Positions 41,994-50,240 of a stretch of 64,000 bases of DNA are shown one piece after another; position 1 is the first letter of the stretch; each line of letters opens with the position of its first letter. Source of the stretch: Planctomycetota bacterium. GTDB lineage: Bacteria; Planctomycetota; UBA8742; UBA2392. Location: positions 1 to 64,000 of the forward strand of contig JADLAK010000041.1 of NCBI GenBank assembly GCA_020848275.1, given 5' to 3'. The translations under genes and the position numbers were made by a program. The notes beneath the pieces were generated by a model. That model was given only the letters and a program-made list of their open reading frames with translations. It did no database searches and was not told where the DNA came from.

Positions 41994-43049
41994 ATGGACA
42001 CCGATGACCTGCTTCAGGAAGCGCTGGAGCTTCACCGCAAAGGCGACGTCGCCGGCGCGGTGCAGCGTTACACGCAGATATTGCTCGCCGAGCCCAAACA
42101 CTTCGCCACGCGCCTCAATCTTGCCTCAATAGCTCTCGACGAGGGCAAATTGCCCGAGGCCGCGAAACTCCTCGACGCCCTGCTGAAGGAAGACGACAAG
42201 TCCGGCGTCGGCCACCTGCTGCGCGCGCGCACGGCCTTTCTGATTGGCGACCAGGCTGCGGGCGTGCGCCACATCAAGCAGGCCCACGCGCTGATGCCCG
42301 AAGACGACGGCGTGACCACAGAATACGTCGCGGCCATGCGCCGCACGTATTTCACCTTCGACGTCGAAGAGTACGACATCCTGGTCAGATCCGCCCGTGA
42401 GGGAGCGATTAAACCCGCGCGACGCCAGCGCCTGGCGCAGTTGGCTTTCACGCGCCTCGTTCGCCCCGATGTCGTCGCTTTGATTACCGAACCAGGCCTG
42501 CCGCAAGGCTCGCCCGACGCTGTCACGCGCTGGCAGGACACACTACCCCTCGATAAACGGAGCGACGTCACGCTGCTCGCCGCCGAACTCAGCCAGCGCT
42601 GGGAAGACATGAAGAAGGAAGGCATCTGGTCGCCGCAACGCGCCAATATCCATGTGCGCCGGCGCAAGGGCGAGCCCGAGAAAGAGCCGGCGATGGCCGA
42701 GGCGTTCACCGACGCCGATTCGCTGACCGCGGGCAGCCTCGAAATCGTGCGCCACGACAACCTCGAGTTCGTGCCCTTTGGCGAAATCGCGAGCATTGAA
42801 TTCGGCGAGCCCGGCGTGGTGGTCGACGCGTTTGTCACGTTGCGCGGCGGCCGCACGATTTCCGGCCTGTGCCCCATGTTTTACCTGCTGACGGAGTTTG
42901 CGAAGTCGAAGCCGGTGTTGCAGGGCAAGACGACGCTGTTTCGCGCCGTGCTGCCGGGGCTGGTTTGCGGCGTGGGGCTTCGCAGCTTCGCTGACGGCCA
43001 GCGCCTGATGCCGATGTCGAATGTGGAACGGATCGACTTTAAAAGCTGA
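41994..43049 (+). CDS. TPR protein, ImpE-like
   Basis: 351 residues. TPR-type helices (about 5-105; GDVAGAVQRYTQILLAEPKHFATRLNL) precede a middle helical region. The C-terminal beta domain (about 245-350) contains FVPFGEIASIEFGEPGVVVDAF, MFYLL and RLMPMSNVERIDF. This end resembles ImpE, an accessory protein of some type VI secretion loci. No other T6SS gene is in the window, so it is an orphan or a related family. Moderate confidence in the family, low in the function. Confidence 0.6.
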   Translation: MDTDDLLQEALELHRKGDVAGAVQRYTQILLAEPKHFATRLNLASIALDEGKLPEAAKLLDALLKEDDKSGVGHLLRARTAFLIGDQAAGVRHIKQAHALMPEDDGVTTEYVAAMRRTYFTFDVEEYDILVRSAREGAIKPARRQRLAQLAFTRLVRPDVVALITEPGLPQGSPDAVTRWQDTLPLDKRSDVTLLAAELSQRWEDMKKEGIWSPQRANIHVRRRKGEPEKEPAMAEAFTDADSLTAGSLEIVRHDNLEFVPFGEIASIEFGEPGVVVDAFVTLRGGRTISGLCPMFYLLTEFAKSKPVLQGKTTLFRAVLPGLVCGVGLRSFADGQRLMPMSNVERIDFKS

Positions 43050-43057
43050 ACCGCTTG

Positions 43058-43344
43058 AACGCGAAGGAACGAAGCAGCGAAGAAAGGCATCCAATGCGAG
43101 TGATTTCCAAACGCAAAGGTGTGATTACCATCGAGATCACGGACGTTGAAATGATGATCATCAACAATTCCCTCAACGAATTGCTCCACAACAACGACAT
43201 CATCAAGAATGAGGGTGAGTTCCACTCAAGAATTGGCTCTTCAGTAGATGAAGCAAGAGTGCTGCTCCATCAACTGAATCCGTCTGGTGGAATTTCATGA
43301 GGGTCTCCTTCGCGATCTTCTTCGTTTCTTCGCTCCTTCGCGTT
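43058..43344. repeat. Inverted arms flanking a small gene
   Basis: Left arm 43058-43086 (AACGCGAAGGAACGAAGCAG...) is the reverse complement of right arm 43317-43344 (...CTTCGCTCCTTCGCGTT) with about three mismatches. The 230 bases between hold one small gene (43094-43300). Unlike the other palindromes in the window, the loop here is coding. Confidence 0.75.
43094..43300 (+). CDS. Small hypothetical protein (68 aa) inside a repeat pair
   Basis: 68 residues, start ATG 43094. Its base composition is visibly lower in GC than its neighbours (runs such as GAAATGATGATCATCAACAATT). The segment NNSLNELLHNND and the later EFHSRIGSSVDEARVLL suggest a conserved small alpha/beta family without a named function. 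It sits between two inverted repeat arms (43058-43086, 43317-43344), so it may have been inserted with or into the repeat. Confidence 0.65.
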   Translation: MRVISKRKGVITIEITDVEMMIINNSLNELLHNNDIIKNEGEFHSRIGSSVDEARVLLHQLNPSGGIS

Positions 43345-43355
43345 AGGTAGTTTCC

Positions 43356-43691
43356 ATGAAACTCGTCCAGGTGATTATCGCGCCCGAGAAACTTGACGCC
43401 GTCAAGGAGGCCTTGGCACAGGCCGAGGTGTTTCGCTTTACAATCACCGAGGTATTGGGCACCGGCCACCAGCGCGCGACGCAGGACGTCGCCAACGAGC
43501 AACTCGACATCGAGACCTTCCGCAAAATCAAACTTGAGATCGCCCTCAACGATAATTTCCTGCAGCCCACCATCGACGCCGTGCTCAAGGCCGCCGGCGA
43601 CGATGTTGTCGGCACGGGCAAAGTGCTGGTGCTGCGGCTGGACGACGTCATCCGCATCCGCACCGGCGAACACGGCAGCGCGGCGATCTAA
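43356..43691 (+). CDS. PII-like signal protein (GlnB/GlnK fold)
   Basis: 111 residues. Overall PII layout: KLVQVIIAPEKLDAVKEAL, a T-loop region, KIKLEIALND, B-loop VVGTGKVLVL and C-loop RIRTGEHGSAAI. The T-loop segment (about 38-55, HQRATQDVANEQLD) lacks the usual YRGAEY and the uridylylated Tyr51, so control by uridylylation is unlikely. PII proteins sense 2-oxoglutarate and ATP/ADP. No amtB or glutamine synthetase is adjacent, so the partner is unknown. Confidence 0.82.
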   Translation: MKLVQVIIAPEKLDAVKEALAQAEVFRFTITEVLGTGHQRATQDVANEQLDIETFRKIKLEIALNDNFLQPTIDAVLKAAGDDVVGTGKVLVLRLDDVIRIRTGEHGSAAI

Positions 43692-43729
43692 TTTCACCGC
43701 CGATGAATACGGATAAACGCCGACAACTG

Positions 43730-44065
43730 CTAGGTTTTGGGGGCGGAAGGCTCTGATCGGGCTGGGGTAATGCCGCGATCTCCAGCGCTTGACCAGCCGA
43801 GGCTGCGAAGCCCGGCAATCCATGCGTCGGGCCAAATGCAAAGCGACATCATTGTGACCGAGCCGGCCAGCGAAATCGTGAACCCGATGTAAAAAAACAC
43901 AGGCGGTATCGTGGGAGAGGTATCGAGTGATTTCAGGAAAATACACGCGACAGTGCACAGGGCCGAGATACTCGCCAGCGCCAGCAGCTTCCAGCGCTTT
44001 GACCAGGGCCAACGCTCGCGCCGCATTGAACCGCTAATTGCTGGTTGGGCGGCTGGCTCTGACAT
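43730..44065 (-). CDS. Putative small membrane protein
   Basis: 111 residues. Two membrane helices (about 26-46 and 56-78; LLALASISALCTVACIFL, FFYIGFTISLAGSVTMMS) between polar ends. No clear ribosome site before ATG 44065, and the flanks are repeat-like, so this is the least certain gene in the area. The surrounding 43692-44279 holds otherwise only repeat-type sequence (43693-43728 and 44110-44200). Confidence 0.45.
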   Translation of the reverse strand: MSEPAAQPAISGSMRRERWPWSKRWKLLALASISALCTVACIFLKSLDTSPTIPPVFFYIGFTISLAGSVTMMSLCIWPDAWIAGLRSLGWSSAGDRGITPARSEPSAPKT

Positions 44066-44109
44066 AGCTATATGAAATCACAGACTCTTCTCGTTGACCA
44101 ACGGAAACA

Positions 44110-44200
44110 GGGTTCAGGTTCTTTGCGCCTCTGCGTGAGGTGCAGGTGTCTTTGCTCCTAAGCCTTTCCCCGCGTCGCCGCGACTCTGCGGTTGAATGCC
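44110..44200. repeat. Intergenic repeat (CTTTGCGCCTCTGCGTGA type)
   Basis: TTCTTTGCGCCTCTGCGTGAGG and CGCGACTCTGCGGTTGAATGCC enclose related CGCG/GCG-rich text; arms partly oppose. It resembles the dispersed palindromes found elsewhere in this window. No coding signal of its own. Confidence 0.45.
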
Positions 44201-44279
44201 GTTCCAATTGCCTAAAGGTTACAGCGGCGTACTTCCGATAACCCTGACATGGCGCAATGTCGCGCCGCGGGGGTCGGCC

Positions 44280-45302
44280 ATGTTTATTAAATTCATCACG
44301 CGCCTGTTCAAGAAGCCTGTCACCGTAGCCAAGGACATCGGCGAAGACACCGTTGTTTACATGCTTCCCAGCGATAACCCGGCCATGAACCCCCTGCAGA
44401 TTCACGAGGCCGAGGGCGTCATCGGCGCCGAAGACGTCGCGACGCTCAACAGCCGCCTGCTTGCGCCTGTCGGTGGGGCTGGCGTTTCCGTGCGCACGCG
44501 CGCGCTGGTTGAAATGAAGAACGGTTTCCAGGACCTCGCCTCGCACGTCCGCGGCCTCGGCCAGCGCCTGCACGCGCAGACCCTTGGCCAGTCGCGCCTG
44601 ATTGAAACACTGACCGCGCTGCCGACATTGCTCCAGCAGATGATTCCCAACGGCGAGGAACAAAATCGCGCGCTCGCGGCGCTCAAGATGGCGATGGACG
44701 AACAGGCCGACGCGCATCGCGTGTTCGTGGACGCCCTGCGGCCCCTGCCCGATTTCATCAACGCCGTGGCTTCGATGCCCGCACAGGCGCAACAGCAGAT
44801 CAACGCGCTTTCGCGCCTGACCGACCAGCTTGAGCAAAACGGCCTCGAAACCAAGGCGCAGAGCGACCAGGTGCGCGTGATGGTCGAAAACATCAGCGTC
44901 GCCAACCAGCAAGCCAACGCGCGCGCCGACGCACAGGCCCAGACGCTGCAGAATTTCCAGCGCGCCAACCTCAAAGGTGTGTCCCTTCAGCTCAAGAGCG
45001 CCGAACTCGGCCGCAAGTCCATGCGCCGCTACCACCAGGACATGGCGCGGCGCAACAGCGCGCAGATGGCGGCGTTGCAGCGCGAGCAGGGCCGCTATTT
45101 CAACCGCCTCGAGGAACACGTGGGCAGGGTCGCCCGCCGCAGCTCACAGATGGCTTTTGTTGGCGCGATCATGGGCGTGATCGGCCTGGTTTTCACGGTG
45201 CTGATGATGACGGGCGCAATCCGCCTTGGCGGCCCCAGCCCGAGTCCAACGGTAGTCGAAAACCCCCGCTCGAACGTGGGTGGGGCCACCGTCGGCCGGT
45301 AA
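44280..45302 (+). CDS. Coiled-coil protein with C-terminal membrane helix
   Basis: 340 residues. ATG 44280 is preferred over 44196 because the extra leader overlaps repeat sequence. A Gln/Ala-rich helical body (about 60-285) with many heptads precedes one membrane helix (about 290-313, MAFVGAIMGVIGLVFTVLMM) and a short Gly/Pro tail. Likely tail-anchored, with the bulk in the cytoplasm. No recognised family. Confidence 0.75.
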   Translation: MFIKFITRLFKKPVTVAKDIGEDTVVYMLPSDNPAMNPLQIHEAEGVIGAEDVATLNSRLLAPVGGAGVSVRTRALVEMKNGFQDLASHVRGLGQRLHAQTLGQSRLIETLTALPTLLQQMIPNGEEQNRALAALKMAMDEQADAHRVFVDALRPLPDFINAVASMPAQAQQQINALSRLTDQLEQNGLETKAQSDQVRVMVENISVANQQANARADAQAQTLQNFQRANLKGVSLQLKSAELGRKSMRRYHQDMARRNSAQMAALQREQGRYFNRLEEHVGRVARRSSQMAFVGAIMGVIGLVFTVLMMTGAIRLGGPSPSPTVVENPRSNVGGATVGR

Positions 45303-45374
45303 TTCAAAATGAAAAATTCAAAATGGACTGCTTCGGCGGTTCCATTTTGCATTTGGAATTTTGCATTCTGAATT
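45301..45374. repeat. Intergenic palindrome (AATTCAAAATG type)
   Basis: Left arm 45301-45327 and right arm 45341-45374 are imperfect reverse complements, starting AATTCAAAATG and ending TGCATTCTGAATT. It lies between convergent genes and is AT-rich against the genome. Confidence 0.75.
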
Positions 45375-45379
45375 GGAGG

Positions 45380-46180
45380 CTATTCCCCTGCGCCGGCTTC
45401 GCGCATGCCCTTGTCGAGCACACGCGACAGCCACGCCGACTCGTCGGGCGGGCGCGCGTCGCGCCGAAACGCGAAATCCGCCGTCGGCATCCCGTCCTCG
45501 CGCTTCCACGAATAGCGCATCGAGTACCAGTGCGAGCGCGCACGGTCGTCCTGCAGAATCGCGCCCTCGATGATGTAGCCGCGCTGGTGGCGCTCGTTGA
45601 AGTTCTTGGGAATGTCCGTGCGGATCGTGCCCTCGCGATTGCCCGGCAGGTGCGCAAAGCCCAGCGCCGACCAGTCCGCGTCGCGCACAAAGGCCGGGTA
45701 ATAACGCACGACGCGGAAAACCTCGGCGCCGTGGATCGTCGAGCCCAGCGCGCTGTAGCCGCGCTCGTAGTGGCGGTCGCGCTGGAACGGCTTGAGCCGG
45801 TAGCGCACCTTGCTGTCGTTGTCGATGCCGACGCGCGCGAGCTCAAAGGCCTCGACCAGCGCCAGCGTCTCGCGCAACTGCTTGCCGTCTTCGCGCCTGT
45901 AAACCGTTTCCTGTACGATTTCCTGCACAATGGCGTTGTAGGCGAACTCGCCGTTTGCGCGCAGGTCAAAGCCCAGCACAACCTCGTAGCCGTCGGGGTC
46001 GTAGGCCGGCTCGCCGCGCAGCTCAAGTTCAAGCGTGTATTCCGGCAGTTTCTCCGGCGGCACCGGCGAGGCGATGAAAAACGCCGCACTGGTGCAGCCG
46101 GAAATGGCCATCCACAGCGCAAGTATTGCGCCTATACTGGCCAGGCCGCGGACAGGGGAAGGGATACCAGGTTTCAGCAT
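45380..46180 (-). CDS. Lipoprotein, unknown
   Basis: 266 residues. Signal with lipobox (WMAISGC, Cys at about 29). Beta-rich body with many aromatic residues (RDRHYERGYSALGST, YSMRYSWKRED) and no recognised domain. Its start codon overlaps the start codon of the divergent radical SAM gene at 46178-46181. Probably an envelope lipoprotein. Confidence 0.8.
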   Translation of the reverse strand: MLKPGIPSPVRGLASIGAILALWMAISGCTSAAFFIASPVPPEKLPEYTLELELRGEPAYDPDGYEVVLGFDLRANGEFAYNAIVQEIVQETVYRREDGKQLRETLALVEAFELARVGIDNDSKVRYRLKPFQRDRHYERGYSALGSTIHGAEVFRVVRYYPAFVRDADWSALGFAHLPGNREGTIRTDIPKNFNERHQRGYIIEGAILQDDRARSHWYSMRYSWKREDGMPTADFAFRRDARPPDESAWLSRVLDKGMREAGAGE

Positions 46181-47138
46181 GCAAGCACTCGAAACGCCAG
46201 CAACCGATCTAAGACGCCCGCCATTCTACCTTCCCATGAGCGCCGTGATAAAGCGCAAGGTAGGCCGTGCGGCGTACAAAGTGACGCTGGATGCGGGGTT
46301 TACCTGCCCGAATATCGACGGCAGCAAGGCCACGGGGGGCTGCACCTTCTGCGATAATACCAGCTTTTCGCCGGCCCTGCGCAAGGGCGACCCCGAGCTT
46401 TCGCGCCAGCTCAATGACGGCATGCGCTTCTACCGCGAGAAGTTCAACGCCACCAAGTTCCTGGCCTACTTCCAGACCTATACCAATACTTACGACTCCG
46501 TCGAGCGCCTCAAAAAGCTCTACGACGAGTGCATGGCCCACCCCGACGTCGTGGGCATGAGCATCGGCACGCGCCCCGATTGCATCGACGAAGCCAAGTT
46601 GCGGCTGATCCAGGGTTACACGCGCGAAGACCGGCTGGTCTGCGTCGAATACGGCATGCAGACGATGCACGACCAAACCGCGCGGCTGGTCAACCGCGCC
46701 CACGACCACGCTGATACGGTGCGCGCCGTTGAACTCGCGCGGCGCTTTGCGCCAGACGTGCACTTGTGCCTGCATTTGATATGCGGCCTGCCCGGCGAAA
46801 CACCGGAGATGGTGCGGCAATCGATCGACGAATGCGCGCGGCTGAAGCCGGACAGCCTGAAATTCCACCATTGCTACGTGTACGAGAACACGCAGTTGGC
46901 GCGCGACTGGCGCGAGGGCAGCTACGCGGCGCCGGAGCTTGCGACGCACGTCGGGCTCGCGGCGGACTGCCTTGAGCGCATGCCGCCAACGACTGCGATC
47001 CAGCGGCTGGTGGGGGAGATTTCGAGCCCCGGCGTGCTTGCGCCGCAATGGGGCAAAAGCAAGCTGCAGATCGTGGGCCTGATTACCGACGAGTTGAAGC
47101 GGCGCGGGACGTATCAAGGCTGCAGGTACGGGGGTTAG
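46179..47138 (+). CDS. Radical SAM protein (TIGR01212/YhcC type)
   Basis: 319 residues. The N-terminal run PPFYLPMSAVIKRKVGRAAYKVTLDAGFTCPN matches the family start, which is why ATG 46179 is chosen over 46236. Cluster ligands are in TCPNIDGSKATGGCTFC. Later motifs include YFQTYTNTY, IGTRPDC and EYGMQTMHD. YhcC-type proteins are radical SAM enzymes of unassigned reaction. Start codon overlaps the divergent lipoprotein start; a TATACT box at 46133-46138 is 40 bases upstream. Confidence 0.88.
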   Translation: MQALETPATDLRRPPFYLPMSAVIKRKVGRAAYKVTLDAGFTCPNIDGSKATGGCTFCDNTSFSPALRKGDPELSRQLNDGMRFYREKFNATKFLAYFQTYTNTYDSVERLKKLYDECMAHPDVVGMSIGTRPDCIDEAKLRLIQGYTREDRLVCVEYGMQTMHDQTARLVNRAHDHADTVRAVELARRFAPDVHLCLHLICGLPGETPEMVRQSIDECARLKPDSLKFHHCYVYENTQLARDWREGSYAAPELATHVGLAADCLERMPPTTAIQRLVGEISSPGVLAPQWGKSKLQIVGLITDELKRRGTYQGCRYGG

Positions 47139-47202
47139 GGTGCAGGGTTTAGGGATCAGGGAGCAGAACGTTCTGATCCCCAATCCCTAGTCCCTAATCC
47201 CT
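47131..47202. repeat. Intergenic palindrome (GGGTTTAGGG type)
   Basis: GGGTTAGGGTGCAGGGTTTA at 47131-47150 and its opposing arm at 47174-47202 (CCAATCCCTAGTCCCTAATC) enclose AGAACGTTCTG. The stop codon of the radical SAM gene (47136-47138) lies within the left arm. Confidence 0.75.
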
Positions 47203-47210
47203 TCGAGCGA

Positions 47211-48938
47211 ATGACCTATCGCATCGTCATCATCGGGATCGTCGCAGCCACGTTGTTCGCGGCATCAGCCGTGCCGACATCCGCCCAGGACGCCAAGGCC
47301 GGGTTGCAGGCCAAGATCGCCGGTGGGCTCACCAGCGCGGGTGTTTACGGCCGCGTTTACCATAAAAATTCGATGGAGCAGATTTACGACCTGTTCGACA
47401 GCCTCGGCTTCGACCAGGTCCAGCGCAACCGCGTCATCTGGCGCGCGGGTGGCGACAAGGGCGTCACCGACCTGATGGCACAGGCGGTCAAAGCCGGCGG
47501 CAAGGCAGGCGGCGCCAAGTTGCTTGCCGACAACAAGATCGACCCGGAAAACCTGCTGCGCGCGATCTGCATCGAATGCGTGACCGACCCAGACCGCAAG
47601 GGCGCCCAGGGCGCGATCAACCGCCTGAAGCAAAACAAGCTGACGGACGAGATGATCAACGACACCCTCGACCTCCCTTACACCGAGTGGGCGCTCGGCG
47701 ACAAACCCAAGGGCGCGCTTACAGGCGACATCACCAAGATCGACGGCGTCGATGTGCTGCGGTTGTGGGGAACGCCGCGCCAGCGCGGCTACGCTTATGG
47801 CCGCCTGATGTGCTTTTCGATCATGGCGATGATCAACAAACATCTGCTGTCGGAAAACGTCGACGGCTCGCTGCGCGACATCAGCTACGACGGCATCACC
47901 GATTTACAGTACATGCGCTTTGACTTCGACGAAACGACGCTCGAGGAAGCCAAGGGCATGCTGCAGGGCATGCTGGATTTGCTCAGCGACGATGAACGCA
48001 AACTCTACAAGTACAAGCGCGGCGTGAAACTCGCCGACATCCTCGCGCTGCAAACCACGGGCGAGTGGGTCGGCATGGGTTGCTCGACGCTCGCCATTGG
48101 CCCGGGCAACAGCAAGCTGATCGGCCACAACAGCGACCTCGTCTACGACGAAAACGGCGAAATCCTGAAGCGCCCGATCTGGCTGGTGATTTTCCCCGAC
48201 AAAAAGACCGAAAAAGGTCTGCAGCCCTACGCCGCGCTGGTCGCGCCCGGGCAGCTCGCGGGTTATTGCGCCTTCAACAAGGCCGGCGGCTTTGCCATGG
48301 TGCAGGACGGCGACGGCGACAACACCGACAAAGTCTGCTGTCGCGTCCGCACGCAACTGATTCGCCGCGTGCTCGAGAAAAACAACAACGCGCAAAAGCT
48401 CGCCGACGAAATGAATGCGGCGCTGGCGGGCCAGCGTTTTCGCCGCGGCGCGATTGTGGTCGCAGGCGGCAAGCGCGGCCGCACGGTCGTTTTTGAGGCT
48501 GACGGCGACCTGCGCGACAACAAGGGCGTCGAATTCCGACTCAGTTCGCCCGAGGCCGGCAAAAACGGTTTATCAGCGACCAATCACTTTGTGACTCGCA
48601 AGCGCGAGGAACGCGACGCCGCCATCGAGAAAGCCAGGGCCGCCAAGGCCTACGACCCGCCCGCGTGGTACGAGTTTTCGAACACCCGGCTGACCGCCCT
48701 CAACGACGCCGCCGCGGGCGACAAAAATGTCGACACCGTCGATGGCATGTTTGCGGCGCTGAAAACGGCCGAACTGCTGGCGCGCGACAATTCGGCCACC
48801 ATGCACGCTTACGTGATCGAGCCCGAGGAAAACCGCGTGCACGTGAAAATCGCCCGCGACCGCACCGGCGGCGCGCACACGCAGGCGGCCTCGACGGTTT
48901 CGTTCGAACGCCTGTTCACGCCCAGGGAAGAGAAATGA
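47211..48938 (+). CDS. Secreted Ntn-hydrolase, C45 peptidase/acyltransferase-like
   Basis: 575 residues; signal peptide about 1-26 (ends TSAQ). After a helical pro-region (about 30-180), DVLRLWGTPRQRGYAYGRLM opens the C45-type domain. The self-cleavage and nucleophile site is MGCSTLAIGPG (C291), followed by LIGHNSDL. C45 enzymes are autoprocessed hydrolases (relatives of isopenicillin acyltransferase) acting on amide bonds. The substrate is unknown. The next gene's ATG overlaps its TGA stop (ATGA). Confidence 0.78.
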   Translation: MTYRIVIIGIVAATLFAASAVPTSAQDAKAGLQAKIAGGLTSAGVYGRVYHKNSMEQIYDLFDSLGFDQVQRNRVIWRAGGDKGVTDLMAQAVKAGGKAGGAKLLADNKIDPENLLRAICIECVTDPDRKGAQGAINRLKQNKLTDEMINDTLDLPYTEWALGDKPKGALTGDITKIDGVDVLRLWGTPRQRGYAYGRLMCFSIMAMINKHLLSENVDGSLRDISYDGITDLQYMRFDFDETTLEEAKGMLQGMLDLLSDDERKLYKYKRGVKLADILALQTTGEWVGMGCSTLAIGPGNSKLIGHNSDLVYDENGEILKRPIWLVIFPDKKTEKGLQPYAALVAPGQLAGYCAFNKAGGFAMVQDGDGDNTDKVCCRVRTQLIRRVLEKNNNAQKLADEMNAALAGQRFRRGAIVVAGGKRGRTVVFEADGDLRDNKGVEFRLSSPEAGKNGLSATNHFVTRKREERDAAIEKARAAKAYDPPAWYEFSNTRLTALNDAAAGDKNVDTVDGMFAALKTAELLARDNSATMHAYVIEPEENRVHVKIARDRTGGAHTQAASTVSFERLFTPREEK

Positions 48939-49288
48939 GCGTTGTGACGGCGTGCCTTACCTGCCGCAAAATCACCGGCAAGCCGGGCGCGTTTGTGCTT
49001 CGAAAGCCATTCAGCCAGTTACGTCCCAACGATTCGACGTTTTGGGTGTTCGTAGAAATCCGGCTGCGTACCGGGGAGCGGGCCTTCAGCATTCGCGTAC
49101 GCGTGGAAGACGACGAACATGAAGTCGTATGGGATTGGGGTGATGAGCTTTATCTACTCAGCGGCGAACACAACCAGTTTGCCTACATGGTTGAGCTTTC
49201 AAAAGACCTCCATTACGGCCAGTACGCGGTACATGTCGAGGTAAATGGACGACTCGAATCCACGCGCGTGCTATACTTCGTCGATTAG
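48935..49288 (+). CDS. Small beta-rich protein, cassette copy 2 (DUF6941-like pattern)
   Basis: 117 residues, start ATG 48935 overlapping the previous stop. Paralogous to the 114-residue protein at 37517-37861: CRK near residue 10, GERAF, then HNQFAYMVELSKDLHYGQYAVHVEVNGRL matching its QVAFVLTNMTSLAGPHEVQLFANNDL. No signal peptide; beta-rich. A small basic protein gene follows 8 bases later, as in copy 1. Function unknown. Confidence 0.7.
   Translation: MSVVTACLTCRKITGKPGAFVLRKPFSQLRPNDSTFWVFVEIRLRTGERAFSIRVRVEDDEHEVVWDWGDELYLLSGEHNQFAYMVELSKDLHYGQYAVHVEVNGRLESTRVLYFVD
49270..49277 (+). promoter_or_regulatory. -10-like element GCTATACT before the small basic gene
   Basis: GC plus TATACT, 20 bases before ATG 49297, within the end of the previous gene. 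It would give the small gene its own promoter if active; no convincing -35. Confidence 0.35.
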
Positions 49289-49296
49289 GAGAAGCT

Positions 49297-49461
49297 ATGC
49301 CAAAGAAGACCGCACGTAAAATTCCACGCGTTACCTTCATTGGCGGCAGCGTTGGGCCCGATGGCCTTATCGGCCCGATATTGAAGGGTGAGATGAAAGT
49401 TCGTCTTGGCCCCGGTTGGACCCGATTCAACTCGGGCCAGAAGCGCCGCAAGGCCGGTTGA
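49297..49461 (+). CDS. Small basic protein (54 aa), cassette copy 2
   Basis: 54 residues beginning MPKKTARKIPRVTF, with a Gly-rich middle (GGSVGPDGLIGP) and a basic end (GQKRRKAG). The ribosome site AGGAG is 6 bases before ATG 49297. Paired with the upstream 117-residue gene like copy 1 at 37354-37512; the two small proteins share a basic start and a V-T-x-x-G-x-DG-type core. Confidence 0.65.
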   Translation: MPKKTARKIPRVTFIGGSVGPDGLIGPILKGEMKVRLGPGWTRFNSGQKRRKAG

Positions 49462-49502
49462 TTTCGTGCCGATACCTCCTGTACGTTCTTCCCGGTTTCC
49501 TA

Positions 49503-50240
49503 GTGACCGAACCCGCCATCCAGACATCAGCCGTTTCAACGCCCGCCGCAATCCCGCTGCTCGAGTGCCGCGGACTCGCGCGCACGTTTGTGGTCGGCGA
49601 CACGGAACTGCACGTGCTGCGGGGCGTCGATTTCTCGCTCTACGAAGGCGAAATCGCGGGCATTGTCGGCGCCTCGGGCGCCGGTAAAAGCACGCTGCTG
49701 CACTTGCTGGGATTGCTCGACACGCCGACTTCCGGCGAGATTTTCTATCGCGGCAAAAACCTGCTTGGCATGGGGCCCGAGGCCAGCGCGCGCGTGCGCA
49801 ACAAGGAATTCGGCTTCGTCTTCCAGGCGTTTCATCTGCTCAACGAATTCACGGCGCTCGAAAACGTGTTGATGCCCGCGCGCATCGGCGCGGGCTCCCT
49901 TAGTTGGCTGAGCGGCGCGGATACGATGCAGCGCGACGCGATCGACCTGCTGGGCCGCGTCGGGCTGGGTCAGCGCCTGCACCACACGCCCACACGCCTT
50001 TCGGGCGGCGAGCGCCAGCGTGTCGCGCTCGCGCGCGCCCTGATCAACAAACCCGCGGTCGTTTTCTGTGACGAGCCGACGGGCAATCTTGACTCCAAGA
50101 CGGCGGACGAAATTTTCGCGCTGATCGAGCAATTCAACGCCGAACGCAAACAGACCTTCCTGATCGTCACGCACTCCGAGACGCTGGCGCAACGCGCCCG
50201 CCGCCGCCTGCGCATGGCCGACGGCCGTTTTGTCGAATAG
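49503..50240 (+). CDS. LolD-like ABC transporter ATP-binding protein
   Basis: 245 residues. Walker A GASGAGKST, signature LSGGERQRVALARAL, Walker B VVFCDEPTGNLDS and H-loop VTHSE mark the LolD/MacB group, which powers lipoprotein release or export. The start (GTG 49503) lacks a clear ribosome site and is the main doubt. No permease partner is adjacent. It ends with no gap against the convergent gene that begins at 50241. Confidence 0.88.
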   Translation: MTEPAIQTSAVSTPAAIPLLECRGLARTFVVGDTELHVLRGVDFSLYEGEIAGIVGASGAGKSTLLHLLGLLDTPTSGEIFYRGKNLLGMGPEASARVRNKEFGFVFQAFHLLNEFTALENVLMPARIGAGSLSWLSGADTMQRDAIDLLGRVGLGQRLHHTPTRLSGGERQRVALARALINKPAVVFCDEPTGNLDSKTADEIFALIEQFNAERKQTFLIVTHSETLAQRARRRLRMADGRFVE

